DNA of 20,363 bases from Spirochaetales bacterium (lineage in GTDB: Bacteria; Spirochaetota; Spirochaetia; DSM-27196; SLAA01). The notes beneath the pieces were generated by a model. It was not told the origin of the DNA. It saw only the letters and a program-made list of their open reading frames with translations, and did no database searches. Positions within the stretch are counted from its first letter, which is position 1, and every line of letters begins with the position of its first letter. The stretch lies in NCBI GenBank assembly GCA_007126415.1, contig SLBH01000097.1, forward strand, positions 1-20,363. Direction: 5' to 3'. The position numbers and the translations under genes are program-made. Shown here piece after piece: positions 13,701 to 20,363 of the stretch.

Positions 13701-14751
13701 GAAATCCGCAGGTGCAGTGTTCGTGCTCCTCGGGCCGGAGCACGGCGAGAAGAAAGAATACTTAGAGAAGCTAAAAGCGCACCTCAAGAAGCAACACGGG
13801 AGTGAGCCCGACCTCTATCGCTGTTATCCGGCCGATTCATCGGTGGAGGACGTTGTGCGCCTGTTGCGCACCGGCGATCTCTTCGCAGCGCATCGGCTGG
13901 TGTTGCTCTACGACGCCGACTCGATCAAGCGCCAGGCCGAGGTAGCGGCGCTTCTCGAGTACACCGATCGCCCCAACCCGGACGCCACGCTTGTCGCCAT
14001 AAGCGACGCGCCACGGCTCGACAGCAAGCTCGAGACGAAGTTGAAGAAGAAGGTTCCGAGCGAGCGCTGGAAAGTGTTCTGGGAGATGTTTGAGAACCAG
14101 AAGAAGGGTTGGCTGGTGGGGTACTTCCGCAAGAAGGGCGTACAGATCACCGGCGAGGCGGCGGAGCTGATTCTCGAACTGGTGGAGAACAATACCGAGG
14201 ACCTCAAGCTCGAGGCCGATCGTCTGTGTCTCTTTCTCGGCCCCGATGCGGCGATCGGTGTGGAGGATGTCGAGCGCTTCGTGTATCACAGCAAGGAAGA
14301 GAACGTCTTTACGTTGTTCGCCGCGATCGCCGAGCGCGACCTCTCCGGCGCGCTCGAGGTGCTGCAGAAGATGACGCTCTCGGGCGTCTCGGAGCCGGTG
14401 CAGCTTGTCGCGGGGCTTGTCTGGCAGTTCCGGAACCTCTACACGCTGAAGCTGCTCGAGGCTGCACGCTTCAGCCGCTCCGAGGCGTTCTCCCGGCTCA
14501 ATATTCGCAGCAAACGCAACCAGCGTACCTATGCGCTCGCGAGCGAGCGCTTCTCACGCGCCGAGCTCGAGCAGATTCTCGAGCGGCTCGTGGAGTACGA
14601 CACCCTGTTTCGCTCGCTGCGCCCGCCGATGCATCAAGGTCTCCAGCAGCAGTTGATCTACGTGCTGGTGGTCCGTGGCGGCCTCGCGGCGGGCTCGCCG
14701 CACACCGGGCCGCTCAGCCCCGATCCGGCCGCGGCTCTCCCGGCGCGGTAG
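13693..14751 (+). CDS. holA: DNA polymerase III delta subunit HolA
   Basis: The delta subunit opens the sliding clamp as part of the clamp loader. The 352-residue product fits the family length (about 330-350) and pattern: an N-terminal domain with FVLLGPEHGEKKEYLEKL and LVLLYDADSIKRQ, a middle segment with WEMFENQKKGWLVGYF, the ELVENNTEDLKLEADRL block near residue 165 (a delta-family hallmark), FTLFAAIAERDLSGAL, and a helical C-terminal domain ending near YVLVVRGG. Its ATG overlaps the lexA stop by 8 bases. The last 38 bases overlap the end of convergent uvrC. No strong ribosome site is visible, so coupling to lexA is likely. Confidence 0.9.
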   Translation: MSKKSAGAVFVLLGPEHGEKKEYLEKLKAHLKKQHGSEPDLYRCYPADSSVEDVVRLLRTGDLFAAHRLVLLYDADSIKRQAEVAALLEYTDRPNPDATLVAISDAPRLDSKLETKLKKKVPSERWKVFWEMFENQKKGWLVGYFRKKGVQITGEAAELILELVENNTEDLKLEADRLCLFLGPDAAIGVEDVERFVYHSKEENVFTLFAAIAERDLSGALEVLQKMTLSGVSEPVQLVAGLVWQFRNLYTLKLLEAARFSRSEAFSRLNIRSKRNQRTYALASERFSRAELEQILERLVEYDTLFRSLRPPMHQGLQQQLIYVLVVRGGLAAGSPHTGPLSPDPAAALPAR

Positions 14752-16624
14752 CGCCGTCGTGGGCGGTGCGAGCAGCCGGCTTGTCGTCGGCCACGGCCGG
14801 CCGGTCTTTCGCCGAGCCCGCGGCCTCTGTGGTGACCCGCGCCGCGAGGGCGCGAACCTTGCCGGCGGTCTCGACGCCCAGCTTACAGATTTCGGCGATG
14901 TACTCCGGGTCGGCTTCGGCGACGTTTTGTAGCGATTCGAAGCGCTGCATGATGGTTCGGCTGCGCGCCGGTCCGATCCCGGGAATCGACTCAAGCTGCG
15001 ACAGACCGATATCTTTGCTACGAAGTTGCTGGTTGAAGCCGGTGGCGAAGCGGTGCGCTTCGTCGCGCACGTACTGAAGCACCCGAAGCGGCGCCGAGCC
15101 TTCCGGGAGGCGCAGCGGTTCCGCGGTGTGCGGGCGGAAGATCTCTTCGTTCTGTTTGGCGAGCCCGACGACCACGATCGAATCGAGCCCGAGTGCCTGC
15201 AGCACCTCGGACGCGGCGTTGACCTGCCCGATTCCGCCGTCGATCAGGATCAGATCGGGCTTGGCGGCGCGCTCGTTGACAACTCGCGTGTAGCGCCGCG
15301 CGACAACCTCGCGCATCGCTTCGTAATCGTCGATCTTGCCCTCGAGCGTTTTGATATGGTAGCGGCGGTAGGCGTCCTTGTCGGGGATGCCGTTGTTAAA
15401 CGATACCAGCGCCGCGACCGGGTGTTTGCCCGAGAGCTGCGCGATATCGAACCCCTCGATTCGCAGCGGCGTCTGCGGGAGCGAGAGTACCCGCTTGAGC
15501 TCCTCGAGCGCCGGGAGATTCCCGCGTTCGCGCGCGCGTTTCTCGATATCACTGGTGGCGTTCTGCACCGCCATTCTCAGTAGCGAGGCGTCACGACCGG
15601 CTTCAGGGACCTCTATCGCGGTCTCGGCGCCGTGCTTTTCGCGCAGGAACGTCAGGAAGTCGTGGAGTTCAATCGGTCGCGGGAGCAGCAGGCGCGCCGG
15701 CGGTGTGCGCAGCTCGTCGTAGTAGCGCATCAGAAACTGCGTAAGGTCTTCCTCCTCGGTTCCGAACACCGGTGTGTGGAAGGTCTCGTTACCGACCAGT
15801 TTCCCGCCGCGCATCTGAAACACCGCGAAGGAGCATAGCTCGTCCTTAACCGCGTATCCGATGTAGTCGCGCACGTCCGGATCGAAATCCATCACTTGCT
15901 GATCCTCGGCGAGCGCCTCGATCGCGCGTAACCCGTCGCGATACTCCGCGGCGCGCTCGAACTCGAGCCTCTCGGAGGCCTCGCTCATGCCGTGCTCGAG
16001 CTCGCGGCGCAGCTCCTCGGTTTCCCCATCGAGAAGACGGCGGATACGCTCGACGTTCTCGTTGTAGCTCTCTTTAGTGGTCTTTCCGGCGCACGGTGCG
16101 CTGCAGCGGCCGATATGATAGTACAAGCACGGATGCGGTCGTGGTTTCACGCGCCCTCGACACTTGCGCAGCGGGTAGAGCCGCTCGATCAACTCGAGAT
16201 ACTGGTCAACTTTGTCGAGGTCGGTGTACGGCCCGAAGTACTGCGACCCGTCGTCCACGATGGTTCGGGTGCGAAATACGCGTGGGAACGGCTCGTTCGT
16301 GATTCGGATCACGGGATACGACTTGCCGTCCTTGAGGTTGATGTTGTATCGCGGCGCGTGTTCCTTGATGAGGTTGTTCTCGAGCAGCAGCGCTTCATAC
16401 TCATTGCGCGTTACGATATGCTCGATCCAGGCGACGCGGGTGCGGAGAACTGCGGTTTTGGGGTCTTTCTCCCCGGTGAAGTAGGAGCCGACACGGCTGC
16501 GGAGATTCTTGGCCTTGCCGACGTAGATCACCTCTCCGTCGGGGTCTTTCATGATGTAAACACCCGGCTCTGTCGGGAGGTAGCGTGCCGATGCGCGGGG
16601 CGAGAGTGTTTTACGATCGTCCAT
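14714..16624 (-). CDS. uvrC: Excinuclease ABC subunit C
   Basis: UvrC makes both incisions around DNA lesions in nucleotide excision repair after UvrAB loading. At 636 residues it has normal length. Domains in order are the GIY-YIG nuclease (about 18-95, PGVYIMKDPDGEVIYVGKAKN), a four-cysteine cluster (C155, C166, C174, C178, spacing C-x10-C-x7-C-x3-C, proposed in the family to hold an iron-sulphur cluster), the UvrB-binding UVR motif (about 198-240), the RNase H-like endonuclease domain with LILIDGGIGQVNAA, and tandem helix-hairpin-helix motifs (LESIPGIGPARSRTIMQRF). A low-complexity Ala-rich tail follows. It is convergent with holA (38-base overlap) and divergent from the LamG-like gene across 27 bases. 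No Shine-Dalgarno precedes the ATG. Confidence 0.98.
   Translation of the reverse strand: MDDRKTLSPRASARYLPTEPGVYIMKDPDGEVIYVGKAKNLRSRVGSYFTGEKDPKTAVLRTRVAWIEHIVTRNEYEALLLENNLIKEHAPRYNINLKDGKSYPVIRITNEPFPRVFRTRTIVDDGSQYFGPYTDLDKVDQYLELIERLYPLRKCRGRVKPRPHPCLYYHIGRCSAPCAGKTTKESYNENVERIRRLLDGETEELRRELEHGMSEASERLEFERAAEYRDGLRAIEALAEDQQVMDFDPDVRDYIGYAVKDELCSFAVFQMRGGKLVGNETFHTPVFGTEEEDLTQFLMRYYDELRTPPARLLLPRPIELHDFLTFLREKHGAETAIEVPEAGRDASLLRMAVQNATSDIEKRARERGNLPALEELKRVLSLPQTPLRIEGFDIAQLSGKHPVAALVSFNNGIPDKDAYRRYHIKTLEGKIDDYEAMREVVARRYTRVVNERAAKPDLILIDGGIGQVNAASEVLQALGLDSIVVVGLAKQNEEIFRPHTAEPLRLPEGSAPLRVLQYVRDEAHRFATGFNQQLRSKDIGLSQLESIPGIGPARSRTIMQRFESLQNVAEADPEYIAEICKLGVETAGKVRALAARVTTEAAGSAKDRPAVADDKPAARTAHDGATAPGEPRPDRG
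14741..14756. repeat. Small GC-rich hairpin across the holA stop codon
   Basis: CGGCGC and GCGCCG flank a GGTA loop, giving a 6-bp perfect stem that contains the holA stop codon. It lies in and beside the holA/uvrC overlap. No T-run follows on either strand, so it is a weak terminator candidate at best. It is the only compact stem I see where the two converging transcripts must end. Confidence 0.3.
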
Positions 16625-16651
16625 AACTGCCGATATGTAATGTATATCAGA
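16610..16651. promoter_or_regulatory. Compact divergent promoter region between uvrC and the LamG-like gene
   Basis: Only 27 bases (16625-16651) separate the two start codons. This stretch is strikingly AT-rich for the window and holds GATAT/ATATC ends around TGTAAT. For the rightward gene TGTAAT (16636-16641, five of six matches) ends 10 bases before the ATG, and TTTACG at 16610-16615 is a possible -35 box with a long 20-base spacer. For uvrC TACATT is the best -10 candidate. Any -35 boxes must lie inside the opposite gene. Assignments of individual boxes are tentative. Confidence 0.4.
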
Positions 16652-18145
16652 ATGACGGCGAAACGAATACGGCTGTTCACAATCCTATTGCTACTCACGG
16701 TCGGCGTTCCGCTTTCGGGAATCGAGCGCGAACTGCGCCTCGGTCGCGAAGACGGCTGGGCCGACCTCGAGTACCGTCTCGGCGTGCGGCTGCTCGAGGG
16801 GTATCGCGGCGAGTTTGATCTGTTTCTCGAGGACGGCGAGTACCGCCCCGATCGCGACACCGACCTCCTGTTGGCGTTCAATCGGACCCCGTTTCACGAC
16901 GCGGCCGGGCGGTACCGGGTGACCGGCGCAGCCCAGCGCGTGGCGACGCCGGCGCGCCTCGGCGACGGGGCGGCGCGGTTCGAGCCAACCGACGGCGGGG
17001 TGTTGCTCGAGGCTACCCCGGAAGCGATGTTCGCTCCGGGGCAAAGCTGGGACGACTTCACGATCGAGTTCTGGCTCTATCCCGCGGTGCTCGACGACGG
17101 GGAGACCGTGCTGCGCTGGCGCGGCGCACGTCGCACCGATAACGGACGGCTTGATCAGCGCTTCGAGGTGCGCCTCGAACGCCGCCGCCTTGTGTGGGAT
17201 CTCGACAATATCTTCCTGACGCCCGAGCACGCGCCCTACCGAGTGGTACTCGAGAGCGATCGTACTCTCCTGCCGCGACGCTGGAGCCACCATATGCTGC
17301 GCTTCGAGGCCGAGACCGGGCTGCTCGAGTACCTCGTCGACGGGGTGCCGCGTGACGTCACGCACGCTACCGAGGGCGGGCGCGAGGCCGGTGACGTCTA
17401 CTTACCGTATCTAGGCCGGGCCTCAAACGGTCGGGTGGAGCTCGGCGCTCGGCTGTCGGGGCTGCTCGATCAGCTACGTTTCTCGAGGCGCTACGTGACC
17501 CGGCCGATGCTCGAGCGAACGAGCGACTCGCCGGCGGTGGCGATCACCCGCCCGCTCGATCTCGGGCATCCGCTCGCCGAGGTGAGTACGCTCGATGCGC
17601 GTTATCGAACGCCCGGCGAGACCGACGTGTTCTTCTTCTACCGTTTACTCGAAGACAACGAACGACCGGCTCTCGATACCGGCTGGCGCCGGTTTGACCC
17701 CGGAGAGCCGCTTCCCGAGGGGGAGCGGGGACGCTACCTGCAGCTACGCCTCGAGTTGTATCCCGACGGTCGGCGGCGTGAGTCGCCGTCGGTGTCTTGG
17801 GTAACGGCGCGCTACGAGCCGGCCGCGCCGCCTGCGGCGCCCGCGCGCGTGCGCGCGGAACCCGGCGACGGTTCGGTTCACCTACGGTGGGACGAGGTTG
17901 TCGACCCCAGCGTTGAGGGCTACTATCTGTACTATGGGACCCGGCCGGGCGAGTATTTCGGAAGCGGTGCCGAGCAGGGCCGGTCGCCTATCGATCTGGG
18001 CGATCGTACCGAGGTCGAGCTTGCGGGACTACAGAACGGGAGGGTATATTACTTCGCGATTGCGGCCTACGACGCGGCCGGAATCGTCCCGGAGACCCAG
18101 TTTTCGCGCGAGCAGCATGCGCGACCGGCGAGGCGGACCGAATGA
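16652..18145 (+). CDS. Secreted LamG-like (concanavalin A-fold) and fibronectin type III domain protein
   Basis: This 497-residue protein is not one I can name. It starts with a signal peptide (basic MTAKRIRLF, hydrophobic TILLLLTVGVPL, likely cleaved near residue 20 after SG). A central region (about 105-290) resembles the LamG/concanavalin A jelly-roll: DDFTIEFWLYP, a strand pair with RFEVRLERRRLVWDLD, WSHHMLRFEAETGLLEYLVDG, and GLLDQLRFSRRYV. A C-terminal fibronectin type III domain (about 390-490) shows RVRAEPGDGSVHLRWDEV, EGYYLYYGT and GLQNGRVYYFAIAAYDAAG. A start at 16640 (four residues longer) is possible; I prefer 16652 because it begins directly with the signal n-region. It ends in an ATGA overlap with the TPR gene. 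A carbohydrate- or surface-binding role is inference from the folds. Confidence 0.7.
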   Translation: MTAKRIRLFTILLLLTVGVPLSGIERELRLGREDGWADLEYRLGVRLLEGYRGEFDLFLEDGEYRPDRDTDLLLAFNRTPFHDAAGRYRVTGAAQRVATPARLGDGAARFEPTDGGVLLEATPEAMFAPGQSWDDFTIEFWLYPAVLDDGETVLRWRGARRTDNGRLDQRFEVRLERRRLVWDLDNIFLTPEHAPYRVVLESDRTLLPRRWSHHMLRFEAETGLLEYLVDGVPRDVTHATEGGREAGDVYLPYLGRASNGRVELGARLSGLLDQLRFSRRYVTRPMLERTSDSPAVAITRPLDLGHPLAEVSTLDARYRTPGETDVFFFYRLLEDNERPALDTGWRRFDPGEPLPEGERGRYLQLRLELYPDGRRRESPSVSWVTARYEPAAPPAAPARVRAEPGDGSVHLRWDEVVDPSVEGYYLYYGTRPGEYFGSGAEQGRSPIDLGDRTEVELAGLQNGRVYYFAIAAYDAAGIVPETQFSREQHARPARRTE

Positions 18146-20363
18146 CGAGCGCACAGCAGCAAGAGATACTGGCGCGAGCCCGAAACGCGTATCGGATCGG
18201 CGATTACGAGAACGCCGAAAAACTCGCGCGCCACGTGATCGAAAAGAATCGTAGATCGTACGCCGCTCATATCCTTCTCGGGATGGTGTACGCGAAAGGC
18301 GAGCGCCGCTCTCAAGCGATCGCTGAGTTTGAGAAGGCCCGCGACCTGATGCCCGAATCGGTTGAGCCGTACAACAACCTTGGGGTTATGTATCGGCTTT
18401 CGGGGCGTCTGTCCGAGGCCACCGAAGCGCTCAACCGGGCGACCGAACTGGCACCCGATCGCGCCGATATTCCCTACAACCTCGGCAATATTCACAAGAT
18501 GGCCGGAAACGACGATGAAGCGATCGCGGCCTATCGACGCGCGATCGAGCTCGACCCCGGCTTTGTGGTGGCTTACAACAACCTCGGCACGATCTACGAG
18601 CGTCGCGGCGAGCACTCGCAAGCCGCGGCGGTGTTCGAGGACGGCCTCGGCTACGATCAGAATCACCCCACGCTTCGCTACAACCTCGGGATCGCGTATC
18701 AGAACCTCGATCGGCTCGAGGAAGCGCGCGAGCAGTTCGAGCGTGCGCTTAAGGCCCGCCCCGGTTGGACCGACGCGCTGAACAACCTCGGTCTCGTGCT
18801 GCAGAGTCTGAAACGCTACGACGCATCACTCGAGAACTTTGAGGAGATCCTGACGCTCGACGAGAATAACGCGGTGGCCGAGAACAACATCGCGACCGTG
18901 TATGCACAGCAGGGAAACACCGAGGAAGCACTCGAGCACTACGCGCACGCGCTTGAACGCGACCCGAACTACGCGCGTGCCGCCGAGAATCTCGGTCACT
19001 TGTTCGAGCGCAAGCTCCCTGAGAACGGATTGGTCGACCGCCTCCAGACACTGGCCGAGAAAGGCCAGGACAACACCGAGTTACAGTTGCAGCTCGGGCG
19101 AGTCTTGAGCGAAACCGGCAAGCACGATGAAGCCGAGCGTTACTTGAAGCCGGTGGTTGAGCGTGAGCCGCACAACCCGCGCGCGCGGAGGTACTCAGGG
19201 CTTCTTTCCTACCGCAAGGGCGCGTTCGAGGATGCTCGCCACGAGTTCGAGCATCTTCTGCAGCTTGATCCCGAAGCCGAGGACTACCGCCTTGACCTCG
19301 GGCATATTCACGCCGAGCGCGGCGAGTACGACCGCGCGCTCCAGCACGTGCGCGAGTTTCGGCAGAAGCGCCCTGAGGAGCTCACCGGTGTGCTTCGTGA
19401 GTCGGAGGTGCTCCGAAGAAGCGGTCGGGCCGGGGAGGCCGAGTCGGTGATCGAGCCGTTCAAGCAGAAGCACGCCGAAAGCGCGCCGCTCTTGACCGAG
19501 ATGGCGCAGGTCTACCGCGATGCAGGCAAGACCGACGCGGCGTTGCAGTCGCTGAACGAACTCGTGAGCCTGCAAGGCAAGCGAGCTCGTCCCGACGACC
19601 TCGACGGGTTGAACGAGAGCCTCGCGCTATACGAGCAAACCGCGGGAGCCGCCGGCGCGGGATACAGTCTCGATCGGCTCGGCGAGCTGGCGCAGGCTTC
19701 GGGTGCCCCCCAGTCCGAGGTGCCCGAGGAGTTCAAGCTCGAAAGCACCGCTGAGCTCGATGAGGCTTCGATTCCGGTTGTCGGTCTGGAGTCGCCCGGC
19801 GAAGTAAGCGAACAAGCCGCAGAAGAAGACGAAGCGGGTGGTTTCGAAGAACCTGCACCCCACGATACCGCTTCGGACGGCGGCCCGGCGCAGCAGCCCG
19901 CGGATCAGGCGGCGGCGCGTGTGGGGTGGGGAGCCGACGCCGTGCCCGAGGAGCCTCCCCGGGCTCAGCATCCGGGGGCGGATTCGGAAGCTCCGGAACA
20001 GTTCAGTTCCGATCTCGATGACTATCCTCCTTCGCTCATGAATATGCTCGATCCCGGCGCAGATCGCGAGCTTGAAACTGGAGATCAGACCAACGAGGCA
20101 CAACCCGCCGAGGACGAGGGTCCGAGCTCGGCGCCGGAACAACAGCAAGCTGCAGCGGCTGAGAAGCCGCCGCTCGCGTCGGAGTCCTCTTTCGGGATCG
20201 ATCAAGCTCCGGCCGCGCCGGCGGATTCGGGTGATCCGGCGACCGAGTCCGATCTGCCGAGAAGCCGACTGCCCCACTCGGAAGACGCCGCACCGGAGAG
20301 TCCGCTGCCGGTTGAGGAGGCAGATCAGGGCGAAGGGCCGGATTCGGCAAGCGAGCGCGCTTC
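18142..20363 (+). CDS. TPR-repeat protein with long acidic tail (3' end beyond window)
   Basis: The reading frame is open from the ATG at 18142 to the window end, giving at least 740 residues. Residues about 1-490 form roughly a dozen 34-residue tetratricopeptide repeats, recognisable by units such as PYNNLGVMYRLSGRLSEATE and AYNNLGTIYERRGEHSQAA; one unit near residue 290 is degenerate (ENGLVDRLQTLAEKGQ). From about residue 520 the sequence becomes low-complexity, rich in Glu, Asp, Pro, Ala and Gln, and is probably disordered. There is no signal peptide, so the protein is probably cytoplasmic. It overlaps the LamG-like gene by 4 bases and has a GAGG ribosome site 8 bases before the ATG. TPR arrays usually bind protein partners; the partner is not evident. 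Confidence 0.85.
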   Translation, partial: MTSAQQQEILARARNAYRIGDYENAEKLARHVIEKNRRSYAAHILLGMVYAKGERRSQAIAEFEKARDLMPESVEPYNNLGVMYRLSGRLSEATEALNRATELAPDRADIPYNLGNIHKMAGNDDEAIAAYRRAIELDPGFVVAYNNLGTIYERRGEHSQAAAVFEDGLGYDQNHPTLRYNLGIAYQNLDRLEEAREQFERALKARPGWTDALNNLGLVLQSLKRYDASLENFEEILTLDENNAVAENNIATVYAQQGNTEEALEHYAHALERDPNYARAAENLGHLFERKLPENGLVDRLQTLAEKGQDNTELQLQLGRVLSETGKHDEAERYLKPVVEREPHNPRARRYSGLLSYRKGAFEDARHEFEHLLQLDPEAEDYRLDLGHIHAERGEYDRALQHVREFRQKRPEELTGVLRESEVLRRSGRAGEAESVIEPFKQKHAESAPLLTEMAQVYRDAGKTDAALQSLNELVSLQGKRARPDDLDGLNESLALYEQTAGAAGAGYSLDRLGELAQASGAPQSEVPEEFKLESTAELDEASIPVVGLESPGEVSEQAAEEDEAGGFEEPAPHDTASDGGPAQQPADQAAARVGWGADAVPEEPPRAQHPGADSEAPEQFSSDLDDYPPSLMNMLDPGADRELETGDQTNEAQPAEDEGPSSAPEQQQAAAAEKPPLASESSFGIDQAPAAPADSGDPATESDLPRSRLPHSEDAAPESPLPVEEADQGEGPDSASERA

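Noticed and set aside
14109..15077. A 322-codon plus-strand frame across the holA/uvrC junction
   Set aside because: It is Arg/Ala-rich shadow sequence overlapping holA in another frame and uvrC in antisense, with no domain.
15992..16651. Upstream extension of the LamG-like reading frame by 220 codons
   Set aside because: This part is antisense to uvrC. The signal peptide at 16652 gives a natural start.
1..20363. CRISPR arrays, tRNA/rRNA genes, insertion sequences, prophage or toxin-antitoxin genes
   Set aside because: No regularly spaced repeats, tRNA-like folds, transposase motifs or terminal repeats were seen; genes are housekeeping and composition is even.

Overview
The window is a densely packed chromosomal stretch from a GC-rich, didermal (outer-membrane-bearing) bacterium. 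The gene set is CheR/CheB, LptC-LptA-LptB, RpoN with HPF and HprK/HPr, an NtrY/NtrX-type pair, LexA, HolA and UvrC. Together with the lack of any recognisable mobile DNA, this best fits a free-living, Spirochaeta-like spirochaete. A deltaproteobacterium-like host is the main alternative, because that group has a similar lpt-rpoN-hpf-hprK order. The taxonomic call is inference from gene content, not from a marker-gene comparison.

Layout. Positions 1-1891 (minus strand) hold cheR and cheB; cheB runs off the left edge. A 125-base divergent control region (1892-2016) has a good sigma70-type promoter for cheR, a hairpin in its leader, a perfect 8+3+8 palindrome and a TATAAT box for the rightward gene. 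Rightward come a bifunctional-nuclease (BFN/DUF151) family gene, pyrG (CTP synthase) with its own promoter, then lptC-lptA-lptB (lipopolysaccharide transport). After a 126-base gap with a G-quadruplex motif and a possible promoter, a tightly coupled run follows: rpoN, hpf, hprK, ptsH (HPr), a DUF4390-like secreted protein, ntrY, ntrX, lexA and holA. Gaps between these genes are 0-12 bases and several genes overlap. The run ends in a 38-base tail-to-tail overlap with uvrC (minus strand). Only 27 bases separate the uvrC start from a divergent gene for a secreted LamG-like/FN3 protein. That gene is coupled by an ATGA overlap to a TPR protein with a long acidic tail, which runs off the right edge.

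How it fits together. The long run joins sigma54 (RpoN), a sigma54-dependent-type activator with its membrane kinase (NtrX/NtrY), the HPr kinase/HPr switch, ribosome hibernation (HPF), the SOS repressor LexA and the polymerase III delta subunit. It reads as an envelope/nutrient/stress housekeeping locus. I found no tRNA, rRNA, CRISPR array, insertion sequence or prophage gene, and no gene-free stretch longer than about 126 bases. No plainly new defence or mobile system is visible. The least explained parts are the compact promoters placed almost on top of start codons, the palindrome between cheR and the BFN gene, the lexA placement, the S-for-G change in NtrX's GAFTGA loop, and the LamG/FN3-TPR pair.
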